From positions 5,492,227 to 5,556,226 of the forward strand of contig NZ_JAUSVL010000001.1 of the NCBI RefSeq assembly GCF_030814695.1: a DNA stretch of 64,000 nucleotides, in the 5' to 3' direction. Origin of the DNA: Oligosphaera ethanolica. Its GTDB lineage: Bacteria > Verrucomicrobiota > Lentisphaeria > Oligosphaerales > Oligosphaeraceae. Below, one piece after another: positions 9,122-17,197 of this stretch (positions are counted from its first letter, which is position 1; every line of letters begins with the position of its first letter). Below the pieces are notes generated by a model. The model searched no databases and was not told where the DNA came from. It saw nothing but the letters and a program-made list of their open reading frames with translations. Position numbers and translations under genes: made by a program.

Positions 9122-10174
9122 ATGAAGACTTTCAGATTGAACGTTATTCCGGGTGATGGTATTGGTGTAGATGTCATACGAGAAGGACGGCGGGTACTCG
9201 ACCGCATTGCCGAAGTCAGCGGCGGCATCTCTTTTCAGTACCACGAGTTGCCATGGAGCTGCGAATATTACCTGAAACATGGAAAAATGATGCCCGCTGA
9301 TGGTATGGCTATCCTCCGCGACTGCGATGCGATCCTCCTGGGTGCCGTGGGCTTTCCCGGAGTTCCGGATCATATTTCCCTGCGCCAGCTGCTCCTGCCG
9401 ATCCGCGTGGAATTTGACCAGTATGTGAACATGCGCCCAGTCAAAATGCTGCCTGGATTGAACTCCCCCCTGAAAAACGAAACCATGGACTTTGTCTGCA
9501 TCAGAGAAAACTCCGAAGGCGAATACTGCGGCAAAGGCGAATGGAAAAACCACGGACAGGCTGACGAAATGGTGATGCAGCATAGCATCTTCACCCGCAA
9601 GGGCACTGAACGCATTCTGCGCTATGCCTTCGAGTATGCAAAGAAAAATGGCAAGAACCATCTTCTCTCGGCCACCAAATCAAATGCCCTGAACTACTCC
9701 ATGGTGTTCTGGGATCAAATATATGATGAGGTGCGCCAGGACTATCCAGACATGACGTCCGCCAAGATGCACGTGGACGCCTTGGCTGGATATTTCATCA
9801 TGCATCCGGATCGCCTGCAGGTCGTCGTCGCCAGCAATCTGTTTGGCGACATCCTCACCGATCTGGGTTCCGCCATGCTGGGCAGCATCGGCATCTCTCC
9901 TTCCGGCAACATCAATCCGGCGAGAAAGTACCCCTCAATGTTTGAGCCAATCCACGGTTCGGCACCGGACATTGCCGGTAAGGGCATAGCCAACCCGATG
10001 GGCACCTTCTGGGCCATCTCAATGATGCTGGAGCATCTCGACTGTAAAGAAGAAGCCGACCAAATCATGACGGCTATGCAGCACGTTCTCAGAGAGGGCA
10101 AAGCCGTTACACAGGATATCGGTGGCAAGGCCAGCACCACGGAAATGACGGATGCCATCCTTGCCGTGCTGTAA
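9122..10174 (+). CDS. Tartrate/D-malate dehydrogenase-like enzyme (isocitrate/isopropylmalate dehydrogenase family)
   Basis: The 350-residue protein is a beta-decarboxylating dehydrogenase of the isopropylmalate family: IPGDGIG at the N-terminus, the metal-binding NLFGDILTDL, and EPIHGSAPDIAGKGIANP near the C-terminus. The substrate loop reads LLLPIRVEFDQYVNMRPVK followed by LLPGLNSPL-like text, which is the tartrate/malate dehydrogenase pattern rather than LeuB or Icd. It should oxidise a 2-hydroxy acid with NAD and may also decarboxylate it in the cytoplasm. The MBL-fold gene upstream is probably in the same operon. Exact substrate cannot be read from the sequence. Confidence 0.87.
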   Translation: MKTFRLNVIPGDGIGVDVIREGRRVLDRIAEVSGGISFQYHELPWSCEYYLKHGKMMPADGMAILRDCDAILLGAVGFPGVPDHISLRQLLLPIRVEFDQYVNMRPVKMLPGLNSPLKNETMDFVCIRENSEGEYCGKGEWKNHGQADEMVMQHSIFTRKGTERILRYAFEYAKKNGKNHLLSATKSNALNYSMVFWDQIYDEVRQDYPDMTSAKMHVDALAGYFIMHPDRLQVVVASNLFGDILTDLGSAMLGSIGISPSGNINPARKYPSMFEPIHGSAPDIAGKGIANPMGTFWAISMMLEHLDCKEEADQIMTAMQHVLREGKAVTQDIGGKASTTEMTDAILAVL

Positions 10175-10249
10175 TCGTTGCCACCCCGAAGTCGCTGCCT
10201 TCCGCCAGAGATCGCCCACAACAGGCGCGTCACGAATCGTTGCTGCGTA

Positions 10250-11047
10250 TTATGTTTTCACCTGCGGTTTCCTCGCCCTGACATGCAGGAAATAGGCCAC
10301 GACCTGGGCGTCCTGCACAGCGGGGCATTGCTGCACGGTTTCATCTGAGGGCCGGGGCTCCTCAACCCGCTCAATGACGAAGCCGGTCTCGACCAGCATA
10401 TTCAACCACTGGCTGACCGTCCGCGTAAACCTGGGGACCTTGAACTTCGGGTACTTCTGCTTCAGTTCGCTGGGGGCGGACCCGAAAAGCCATTCCGACA
10501 GCTCGCCATCCAGGCTCCGGAAGTAGTCGCCCACCTCAATGGCGTAGGTCAATCCCTGCTCATTCCGAAGGTTCCGCCGGTGAGGCGTGTCAAAGCATGG
10601 GTGGCAAATGGAAAACTGCATAAAGCCGCCAGGCTTGAGGACGCGGAACGCCTCGGCCAGCACGCGACCCGTCTCGGGAATATCCATCAGACTCATCACG
10701 GCCGTGGCGAAATCGAAACGCCCGTCCGCAAACGGCATTTCGACCGCGCTGGCAACGCAGTACTCAATCCCCAGCGGGGCGTCCCGTTCCGTCTTGGCCG
10801 CGTGCTCAATGAAAACCTCAGCAATATCCAAGCCGACCAGCTGCGCGCCCTTCTGCGCCATCAGGCGGGTGTTGTGCCCCTCACCGCAGCCAATATCAAG
10901 CCCTGACAGCCCCCGCACGTCAGGCAGCATGTCTAAAAATGCCGGCGTGTTCAGGTAGTCCCGATACACGTCATAACCGGCGCGCGCCAACTGCGTCCAA
11001 GCCTCCGCATTGCCATTCCAGTACCTGCCAACCTCGCGATGATCCAT
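10250..11047 (-). CDS. Class I SAM-dependent methyltransferase
   Basis: The 265-residue protein has the SAM-binding motif I GLDIGCGEGHNTRLM, motif II VGLDIA and the post-motif FRVLKPGGFMQFSICHPC typical of Methyltransf_11/25 proteins. The MDHREVGRYWNGNAEAWTQL start is characteristic of a family of unassigned methyltransferases, which supports ATG 11047 over an in-frame TTG at 11086. The acceptor is unknown. It converges with the dehydrogenase gene across 75 bp without a clear terminator. The ICHPCFDTP segment after the SAM domain may contribute to the substrate pocket. Confidence 0.88.
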   Translation of the reverse strand: MDHREVGRYWNGNAEAWTQLARAGYDVYRDYLNTPAFLDMLPDVRGLSGLDIGCGEGHNTRLMAQKGAQLVGLDIAEVFIEHAAKTERDAPLGIEYCVASAVEMPFADGRFDFATAVMSLMDIPETGRVLAEAFRVLKPGGFMQFSICHPCFDTPHRRNLRNEQGLTYAIEVGDYFRSLDGELSEWLFGSAPSELKQKYPKFKVPRFTRTVSQWLNMLVETGFVIERVEEPRPSDETVQQCPAVQDAQVVAYFLHVRARKPQVKT

Positions 11048-11209
11048 GGCCCTGCTCTCGACAATCAGTAATGTGTACTGTTTCAACGGGACGATTAAGA
11101 ACCTTCACCAAGGCCAATGTAACCAGCGACACCGCCACTGACAAACCAGCAGCTATGCTGCAGTCCATTTCCATGTAATCAGTCAGTAACCACCCCGGCA
11201 GGGAATTCA

Positions 11210-11345
11210 CCGGGGTGGTTACTCCTATGAAACACGCTGCCGCAAAGGTCGGCGGAAATCAAGGTCGGATGGCTGGGCGGCGGCGGGCCGTGGGTTTCCT
11301 GCAAATTGTCCCTGCGAAGCGCCGGGGTGTACACTGACCGATTAC
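11210..11345 (+). repeat. Family C repeat, copy 1
   Basis: The segment runs from GGGGTGGTTACTCCTATGAA to GGGGTGTACACTGACCGATT. It recurs nearly identically at 59747-59876 and in reverse at 27574-27705. It joins the family A copy at 11356 through GACCGATTAC (11336-11345). Confidence 0.85.
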
Positions 11346-11355
11346 TATTATGGTA

Positions 11356-11719
11356 AGCGGTCAGCCATTGAGAATGGCGGCACACCTTGCCTCTCTGGCG
11401 TGGTGGGACGAGACGTACCAAGCCAATGTGGCGCCCTTCAGGCGCAATTTTAACTTGTTATCATACCCCGGGTTGCGGCGCCCTCCGGGCGCCTCACCCG
11501 GGGCTACGCATGGTACGGCCCTCCGGGCCGAACTTGCCCGACCTGACGACGTGATTTGTCCGATCCGAGCCGAAAGCCACCATCATTCAATGGTTATGTT
11601 TTTGCGCCGTAGGCGCTTAACCATGCTTACCCCCAGGCTTTTGCCTGGGGACGCTGCCTGCCAACAGGCAGTGCCTCGTAGAGGCACCACAGTTTTGGTT
11701 ATCAATGGCTGACCGATTA
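11356..11719 (+). repeat. Family A multi-hairpin repeat, copy 2 (full length)
   Basis: This is the best-formed copy. Successive short palindromes include GCGCCCTCCGGGCGC, GGCCCTCCGGGCC, GCGCCGTAGGCGC, CCCCAGGCTTTTGCCTGGGG, CTGCCAACAGGCAG and GCCTCGTAGAGGC. It ends at GACCGATTAC (11711-11720). Open frames through it encode low-complexity peptides and look fortuitous. Confidence 0.9.
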
Positions 11720-11750
11720 CAACCTTTTACTATAAAGCTCCCTGGCACTC

Positions 11751-11780
11751 TTGCATCCTGCTGACATTATGGCATATTAC
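11751..11780 (+). promoter_or_regulatory. Putative arsR promoter
   Basis: TTGCAT (11751-11756) and TATTAC (11775-11780) are separated by 18 bp, 20 bp upstream of the arsR start. The -10 box overlaps the proposed ArsR operator. Confidence 0.45.
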
Positions 11781-11786
11781 TAAATA
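11765..11786 (+). promoter_or_regulatory. Putative ArsR operator upstream of arsR
   Basis: CATTATG-GCATATTA-CTAAATA has the same length and layout as TATTTAG-GCATTAAA-CTAAATA at 12104-12125. The right half-site and the GCAT at the start of the spacer are identical. It overlaps the -10 box of the proposed arsR promoter, as expected for autorepression. Confidence 0.6.
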
Positions 11787-11800
11787 ACAAAGGAGCGGTG

Positions 11801-12088
11801 ATGCTGAAGTTTGAGAAAAAAACGTGCCAAGAGGAAGCCGAGGTATTCAAGGCCCTTGGGCATCCCACGCGACTATGGATCGTCAAACAGCTGGCCGACG
11901 GTCAAGAACACTGTGTGTGTGAGTTTGTTGACGCCATTGGCGTCCAATTTGCCACGATCAGCCAGCATTTGACCATCCTCAGGCAGGCCGGCATCGTGGA
12001 GAGCGACAAGCGCGGACAGTCGGTCTTCTACCGCTTGCGTTGCCCCTGTATTCTCGACGTGGTAACCTGCATGCAAAACCGCAAGTAA
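11801..12088 (+). CDS. arsR: ArsR-family metalloregulatory repressor
   Basis: The 95-residue winged-helix protein has the ArsR/SmtB pattern FKALGHPTRLWIVKQL, then EHCVCEFV, ISQHLTILRQAGIVESDKRG and VFYRL. Cysteines in EHCVCEF lie where ELCVCDL-type ArsR proteins bind As(III); further cysteines occur in RCPCILDVVTC near the C-terminus. It should repress its operon until arsenite or an organoarsenical binds. ATG 11801 is used, with AGGAG five bases upstream; GTG 11798 is too close. The permease follows 52 bp downstream, with a matching 22-bp operator-like palindrome in the gap. Confidence 0.9.
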   Translation: MLKFEKKTCQEEAEVFKALGHPTRLWIVKQLADGQEHCVCEFVDAIGVQFATISQHLTILRQAGIVESDKRGQSVFYRLRCPCILDVVTCMQNRK

Positions 12089-12103
12089 TATTTTTTTGTC
12101 ATA

Positions 12104-12125
12104 TATTTAGGCATTAAACTAAATA
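12104..12125 (+). promoter_or_regulatory. Putative ArsR operator upstream of the permease
   Basis: A perfect inverted repeat, TATTTAG and CTAAATA around GCATTAAA, lies 15 bp before the permease start. It matches the site at 11765-11786, so the permease may also have its own regulated promoter. Confidence 0.6.
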
Positions 12126-12140
12126 CGGGAGACCCTAACG

Positions 12141-13436
12141 ATGTGGAAAACCCAATGGCGTTGGCTGCTTGGTTTGACGAGTGTGTTTGCGCTCTGCTAC
12201 TGGCTGCCTGTCGGCACGGCTCGGTTCAACAATGCCGTGTTGGAGTCACTGGAACTGGTGAAATGGTACGCCCAAGAACATGTGCTGCTCTGCCTGATCC
12301 CAGCCCTGTTCATAGCTGGGGCAATCGGCGTTTTCGTGAGTCAGGGCGCAGTCATGAAATATCTGGGCCCGACGGCAAAGAAAACTCTCGCCTATGCGGT
12401 TGCGTCGGTTTCCGGGTCCATTCTGGCGGTCTGCTCCTGCACCATTCTGCCGTTGTTTGCGGGTATCTACAAGCGAGGAGCCGGGCTTGGGCCAGCGGCG
12501 GCGTTTCTCTATTCCGGCCCGGCGATCAACATCATGGCGATCACCTTGACAGCACGGGTGCTTGGCGTTGAAATCGGCGTCGCCCGGGCGTTCGGTGCCA
12601 TCGGCATGAGCATTCTTATCGGCATCGGCATGCATTGGCTGTTTCGGAAGGAAGAACAAGCCAAAGCCGCCGCCGCCGGCAACGATGCGACACTGGAAGA
12701 GGTGCGGCCGCTGTGGCAAAACGTGCTTTATTTCGGCAGCATGGCGGCGATCCTCGTTTTTGCCAATTGGGGCAAGCCCGCTGGCAGCAGCGGTATCTGG
12801 GCGGCGATCTGGAACATCAAGTGGTATTTGACTGGCGCTGCGGCAATGCTGCTTGGCGTCATGCTGGTTCGCTATTTTGCCATGCCCTTATGGCAGGTGC
12901 TGACAACGGCGTGTCCTGTGGCGCTCCTGGCCTTGGGCTTCCCCAACTATCCGATACTGGCATTCACGGCGGGCTTTCTGGGATTGGGATTTTTCACCAG
13001 CACGTCAAAAAACAGTGACCTCAATGGCTGGTTCGCAGCAAGCTGGGATTTTGCGAAAAAAATCATGCCGCTGTTGTTGTTCGGCGTGCTGATTGCCGGG
13101 CTCTTGTTGGGGCGAGTTGGCCACGAGGGGCTGATTCCAAGCGACTACGTGGCGAAGGCCGTCGGCGGCAACTCTCTGCTGGCCAATTTCTTCGCCTCCT
13201 TTGCCGGCGCGTTTATGTATTTTGCCACGCTGACGGAAGTACCGATCCTCGAAGGCTTGCTGGGAGCGGGCATGGGTAAAGGTCCGGCACTGGCCCTGCT
13301 CTTGGCGGGACCGGCCCTGTCGCTGCCTTCAATGCTGGTCATCAATCAGGTGCTCGGACTGCAGAAGACGGCGGCTTTTGTGGCCCTCGTCGTTCTCTTT
13401 TCCACCATCGGCGGATATGTTTTCGGAATGCTGTAA
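12141..13436 (+). CDS. ArsP/UPF0718 (YraQ-like) permease, probable organoarsenical exporter
   Basis: The 431-residue membrane protein has about ten hydrophobic segments and belongs to the DUF318/ArsP permease family. The diagnostic AVCSCTILPLFAGIYKRGAG block, with a vicinal CSC pair and a following PLFAG, matches ArsP-type proteins that export trivalent organoarsenicals such as MAs(III) and Rox(III). A second G-rich half contains TLTEVPILEGLLGAGMGKGP. Placement between arsR and the arsE/F/G-like genes supports arsenic export. Cu/Zn export has been proposed for other members, so substrate is inferred from context. Confidence 0.82.
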   Translation: MWKTQWRWLLGLTSVFALCYWLPVGTARFNNAVLESLELVKWYAQEHVLLCLIPALFIAGAIGVFVSQGAVMKYLGPTAKKTLAYAVASVSGSILAVCSCTILPLFAGIYKRGAGLGPAAAFLYSGPAINIMAITLTARVLGVEIGVARAFGAIGMSILIGIGMHWLFRKEEQAKAAAAGNDATLEEVRPLWQNVLYFGSMAAILVFANWGKPAGSSGIWAAIWNIKWYLTGAAAMLLGVMLVRYFAMPLWQVLTTACPVALLALGFPNYPILAFTAGFLGLGFFTSTSKNSDLNGWFAASWDFAKKIMPLLLFGVLIAGLLLGRVGHEGLIPSDYVAKAVGGNSLLANFFASFAGAFMYFATLTEVPILEGLLGAGMGKGPALALLLAGPALSLPSMLVINQVLGLQKTAAFVALVVLFSTIGGYVFGML

Positions 13437-13530
13437 TGCCGAACGCCATGCGGCAGTATAGGCGAACCAGCAATAACCCTCGTTGTCGAACTCATTCGGT
13501 CCACACAAGCCACCAAACTAGGAGACCCCG

Positions 13531-13782
13531 ATGCTGAAGATCCAAATTTATGGAAGCGGCTGTGACAAGTGCAAACAACTCGCAGCCAATGTGGATGCCG
13601 CGGCAAAAAAGCTCGGCCTTGAATTCGAACTGGAGAAAGTTACTGACATCAATGCCATTACCGATGCCGGAATTATGATGACCCCGGCCCTTGGCATCAA
13701 CGGCAAGGTGCTCTGCACCGGCAAGCTATTAAGCCCCGATGAAGCGGAAAAATATCGGCTCTTCAGGAAACTTAGTGGGTAG
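13531..13782 (+). CDS. arsE: Small thioredoxin-like CxxC protein, ArsE-like
   Basis: The 83-residue protein is a thioredoxin-fold member of the small TM0996/MTH895 type: KIQIYGSGCDKCKQL with redox-active C-D-K-C, then GIMMTPALGINGKVLCTGK including the cis-proline TP. In the described arsEFG operon a protein of this kind works with ArsF in reducing nitroaromatic arsenicals. AGGAG lies upstream of the start. The next gene of that set, arsF, lies beyond an ISL3 transposase gene. The symbol rests on context as much as on sequence. Confidence 0.75.
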   Translation: MLKIQIYGSGCDKCKQLAANVDAAAKKLGLEFELEKVTDINAITDAGIMMTPALGINGKVLCTGKLLSPDEAEKYRLFRKLSG

Positions 13783-14107
13783 ATTTTTCGACGTTTTGTG
13801 CTCAGAACCAAGACAACGCCTTGTCACATGGGGGGAAAAAAGCCAGCTAATCGTACGCATAAAATAGTGTAACTTGTTGATATTCAACGATCAATTAATG
13901 TTCAAATTATGATGCCCGCCCAGCTTTCCATGTCAATTTGTATGGAAGGCAGTCGGAGCAATCTTCCGCTTCGGTGTTTCTTGTTATTGCAAGAATGCCT
14001 TCACTTTTGTTGCACCCGATCATTTTTGTGTTTCATTACCTCATGGCCACGCAATGCCCAGTCAATCACCTGACCTCGTCATTCACATTGAGCCATGGGA
14101 GTCCGCC

Positions 14108-15337
14108 ATGAACTTGGAGTCGTTTTATCAACGCGTGATTAATCCGCCATCGCCCTGGACTGTCTCCAAGGTCGAAATTTCCGACGACAGTACCCGTGTT
14201 GACGTCTGGCTGATCCATCAGGAGCATTATCGCTTTTCGTGTCATGCCTGTCACACCCCATCACCTACTTACGACCATGCTCCGGAAAGAACCTGGCAAC
14301 ATCTGGACACCTGCGAGTGCAAGACCTACCTTCATGCCCGTATTCCCCGAGTTCAATGCCCCAAGCATGGGATCGTCAACAGCGACTTTCCTCTGGCTGA
14401 TTCACAGATCTCAATTACATACAAGATGGAAAGCAAGTGCATCAAGACCATCCAGGCCTCCAATTTGACCGATGCGTCCGAACTAACGAGGGTGTCTTGG
14501 GACATGTTGGAAAGTATCCGCGATCGGGCCGTCAAGCGAGGGCTTGAGCGACGTGGCGATACGACGCCGGTCATCATGGGACTTGACGAGAAGCAGGTGT
14601 TTTCCAGACATCGCTATTTCACCATTATCACTGACATTGGCAATGGGAGCGTGTTTGACGTGGTGGACAAGCGGCGCATTGATGACATCAGCCCCTGGTT
14701 TGAAAAACGCAAGGAAAGTTTGAAAAACGTCCAGATCGCGGCCATGGACATGAGTGCGGGGTATGAGCGTATTGCGTCAAACTTCATGCCCAATGCCGAA
14801 CTGTGTTTTGATCATTTCCATGTGATGCAGGTCGTCCAAAAGGCAGTGGACAGCACACGAAAGCAAGAACAGGCCACGATGAGCGATGAGGACAAGAAAA
14901 GCATGTTCGGAGCGCGCCATGATTTTCTGTATGGCAGGGAGAATCTTCCTGACAAAAACAAGGCCAGGTTCGAAAAAGTTAGACAGATTGCCAAGAAAAC
15001 GGCGCGGGCATGGGCAATCAAGGAAAACCTTCGCGACATGTGGACAACTTGCCCCGACAAAGAAGAGACGCCGAAGTATTTCAAACACTGGTACTGGTGG
15101 GCGACGCATTCACAAATTCCGGACATGGCAAAAGCCGCCCATACGCTGAAAAACCACTTCTATGGCATAGTGGCTGCAATCGAACATGGGGTCAGCAATG
15201 CCCTGACCGAGGGGCTGAACAGCAAAATTGAGGCTGTCAAGAGAAGTGCATGTGGTTTCAAAAACAAAGAATCTTTACGCAATGCAATTCTGTTTCATTG
15301 CGGGAAACTTAACCTGCTGCCAGAGGCCGCCAACTAG
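14108..15337 (+). CDS. ISL3-family transposase
   Basis: The 409-residue DDE transposase has the ISL3 zinc-ribbon start (FSCHACH, later VQCPKHG), D160 in IMGLDEKQ, D214 in AAMDMSAGY and a late SNALTEGLNSKIEAVKR block with the catalytic Glu. It appears full length and intact. I prefer ATG 14108, which has GGGAG upstream, over ATG 14054. The gene interrupts an arsenic operon between the arsE-like gene and arsF. I could not find terminal inverted repeats or a target duplication by eye; the left end should lie in the AT-rich 13783-14107 stretch and the right end close to 15338. Confidence 0.93.
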   Translation: MNLESFYQRVINPPSPWTVSKVEISDDSTRVDVWLIHQEHYRFSCHACHTPSPTYDHAPERTWQHLDTCECKTYLHARIPRVQCPKHGIVNSDFPLADSQISITYKMESKCIKTIQASNLTDASELTRVSWDMLESIRDRAVKRGLERRGDTTPVIMGLDEKQVFSRHRYFTIITDIGNGSVFDVVDKRRIDDISPWFEKRKESLKNVQIAAMDMSAGYERIASNFMPNAELCFDHFHVMQVVQKAVDSTRKQEQATMSDEDKKSMFGARHDFLYGRENLPDKNKARFEKVRQIAKKTARAWAIKENLRDMWTTCPDKEETPKYFKHWYWWATHSQIPDMAKAAHTLKNHFYGIVAAIEHGVSNALTEGLNSKIEAVKRSACGFKNKESLRNAILFHCGKLNLLPEAAN

Positions 15338-15340
15338 CAC

Positions 15341-16018
15341 TTGCACTCAAATTTGCAACCCACGGAATTGCCTGAAGCACCAAAATATCTGCTTGCAGCA
15401 GGCAGCTCTGTCGCCAGCGCCGGCGAAACCGACAAGCAGAAGGGCCAACAGGAAGGCGGCGCCAAAGCCGGTGCCTGCTGCTGTGACAGCGCCCCAAAAC
15501 CGCAAGAACCGTCCTGTGGCTGCGGTTGTGGCTGCGGCAGCGGCAGCGGCGGCAAAAAAGTACTGACCGCGGTCCTGCTGCTCTTCGTTCTGTTAAGCGT
15601 GGCCATGATGGTGATCCGCGAGTCCAGAGGAAAAGCAGCAGCGGCTTCCGATACTAACACAGCGCAAACCGCGGCGGCAATCCCGGTGAACAAAGATATC
15701 TTGACCGTCTATTACTTTCATGGCAATATGCGCTGTATGACCTGCAATAAATTCGAGAAACTGACTATTGAAACGCTCCAAAAACGTTTTGCCGACCAGC
15801 TCGCCAATGGCGATATGGCCCTGAAGATCATCAACACGGACGTGGCGGAAAACGAGCACTTCGTCAAGGATTTCCAGCTGACCACCAAAAGCGTGGTTCT
15901 GCAAAAAGGCGACCAAGTCAAGAATCTCGAGGAAATCTGGACGATCATCCGGCAGTCCGACGACGAGTTCATGGCGTACCTTGAAAGAGAAATCAAAGGC
16001 ATGGCGGAGGCGCAATGA
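15341..16018 (+). CDS. arsF: ArsF-family nitroreductase subunit, membrane-anchored; start disturbed by IS
   Basis: The frame opens at TTG 15341 one codon after the transposase stop and gives 225 residues. Residues 46-65 are rich in cysteine (CCC, then CGCGCGC), residues 74-92 form one membrane helix, and the ArsF-like domain follows with YYFHGNMRCMTCNKFE, where C132-M-T-C135 is a redox pair. ArsF is reported to reduce nitro groups of aromatic arsenicals together with ArsE, giving amines that ArsG exports. The TTG has no ribosome binding site at good spacing, so the native start and leader were probably removed or displaced by the ISL3 insertion. It overlaps arsG by ATGA. Confidence 0.75.
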   Translation: MHSNLQPTELPEAPKYLLAAGSSVASAGETDKQKGQQEGGAKAGACCCDSAPKPQEPSCGCGCGCGSGSGGKKVLTAVLLLFVLLSVAMMVIRESRGKAAAASDTNTAQTAAAIPVNKDILTVYYFHGNMRCMTCNKFEKLTIETLQKRFADQLANGDMALKIINTDVAENEHFVKDFQLTTKSVVLQKGDQVKNLEEIWTIIRQSDDEFMAYLEREIKGMAEAQ

Positions 16019-16713
16019 ACGATATGCTGCTTGCGCTTGCCACAGCGGCATGGCTCGGATTCCTGTGCGCCATCAGCCCGTGCCCGTTGGCAGCCAACAT
16101 CGCCGCGATCAGCTTCGTTTCGCGTAAGGTGGGCAAGGTCGCCGTCGTTTTAGGCGCGGGCCTTCTCTATACGCTGGGGCGGACTTTGACCTATGCGGTG
16201 TTGGGCATGCTGCTGGTCAGTGGCTTGACTGCCGCCCCAGAATTGTCGCATGTGCTGCAAAAATACATGAATCTGCTGATGGGGCCGCTGCTCATTGTCG
16301 TGGCGATGATCCTGCTGAATTTGCTGAACCTGCGCCTGCCGTCCGGCTCCGGCCTTGGCGATGTCATGCGCAAGAAGGCAGAGCAGCTCGGAGTCCTGGG
16401 CGCATTTGGACTCGGCGTGATTTTCGCCCTGAGTTTCTGTCCGACCTCAGCAGCGCTGTTCTTCGGCAGCCTCCTGCCCCTGGCGATCAAGATGGAGTCG
16501 GGGCTTGTCTTGCCCGGCGTTTTCGGCATAGCAACCGGACTGCCCGTCCTTGTCTTCGCCTTTCTGCTGGCCTTCAGCGCCAATCACGTCGCCAAGGCCT
16601 ACAACAAAATTGCCCAATTCGAAGTCTGGGCGCAGCGCCTCACCGGCGTGATTTTTCTCCTAGTCGGCATGAGCATGACCCTGACCATCACCTTGGGCGT
16701 GAAAGTGTGGTGA
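16015..16713 (+). CDS. arsG: ArsG-family aromatic aminobenzylarsenical efflux permease
   Basis: The 232-residue membrane protein has about six hydrophobic helices and the DsbD/CcdA-like layout: CAISPCPLAANIAAISFV near the start and FALSFCPTSAALFFGSLLP in the middle, each with a conserved Cys-Pro. These are hallmarks of ArsG, the exporter of trivalent aminophenyl arsenicals in arsEFG operons. It starts inside the arsF stop (ATGA), with GGAGG just upstream, so the two are translationally coupled. A strong hairpin follows at 16729-16765. Function is inferred from family and operon. Confidence 0.8.
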   Translation: MNDMLLALATAAWLGFLCAISPCPLAANIAAISFVSRKVGKVAVVLGAGLLYTLGRTLTYAVLGMLLVSGLTAAPELSHVLQKYMNLLMGPLLIVVAMILLNLLNLRLPSGSGLGDVMRKKAEQLGVLGAFGLGVIFALSFCPTSAALFFGSLLPLAIKMESGLVLPGVFGIATGLPVLVFAFLLAFSANHVAKAYNKIAQFEVWAQRLTGVIFLLVGMSMTLTITLGVKVW

Positions 16714-16728
16714 AGTGAATTGCTTGGA

Positions 16729-16765
16729 TTCGCCCCCTGCTGTCATTGTGACTGCAGGGGGCGAA
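16729..16765 (+). terminator. Hairpin at the end of the ars operon
   Basis: TTCGCCCCCTGC pairs perfectly with GCAGGGGGCGAA over a 13-nt loop, 15 bp after the arsG stop. There is no T-run, so the mechanism is uncertain. Confidence 0.5.
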
Positions 16766-17053
16766 CGCATTCGGCGGCAAGCGGCAGAGTTGACATGTCA
16801 TCGTCGCGACGCGGCAGAAGCGCGAAAACGCGCGCTGCCTTGGGGAAAACGCCGGTAGCGGCCGTAATCGCCCCCGTTCCGCATTCCGAACACAACCACT
16901 GCCGCCGACATGGCCTCTCGCACTAGCGCGAGGTCGTCCGAAAACGATATTGACCTGGCGTAAGCGTGCTTGCAGCCTTTCTTCAGCCACAAAATTGCGA
17001 TGACTTCGGCGAAATCAGCGGTGAAAAGCCCGACCGAGCCCTCTGCTGCTGAC

Positions 17054-17102
17054 GCTCAGCGCCTTGCGGCAAACGCGAAGCGATTGCCGCAAGGCGCTGA
17101 GC
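17054..17102. repeat. 19-bp inverted repeat
   Basis: GCTCAGCGCCTTGCGGCAA (17054-17072) pairs perfectly with its complement at 17084-17102 over an 11-nt loop. No gene is supported in 16714-17197; this and the next palindrome are its main content. Confidence 0.85.
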
Positions 17103-17125
17103 CGAAAAGGGATAGGTGGGGGAGC

Positions 17126-17168
17126 GCGAGGGGGAGGAAAGGGCCATTGGCCCTTTCCTCCCCCTCGC
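17126..17168. repeat. 43-bp near-perfect palindrome
   Basis: The arm 17126-17146 (GCGAGGGGGAGGAAAGGGCC then A) is matched base for base by 17148-17168 around a single T. It lies downstream of the minus-strand methyltransferase and could stop transcription or extrude as a cruciform. Confidence 0.9.
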
Positions 17169-17197
17169 AAAACCAAACTATGCTTTTCGGACAGGCT

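Noticed and set aside
11350..11712. 120-codon open frame on the plus strand
   Set aside because: It spans the family A copy, whose conserved units are hairpins, and the reading frame is not kept between copies.
13783..14107. Left inverted repeat of the ISL3 element
   Set aside because: I compared this stretch with the bases after 15337 and saw no convincing inverted match, so no element boundaries are given.
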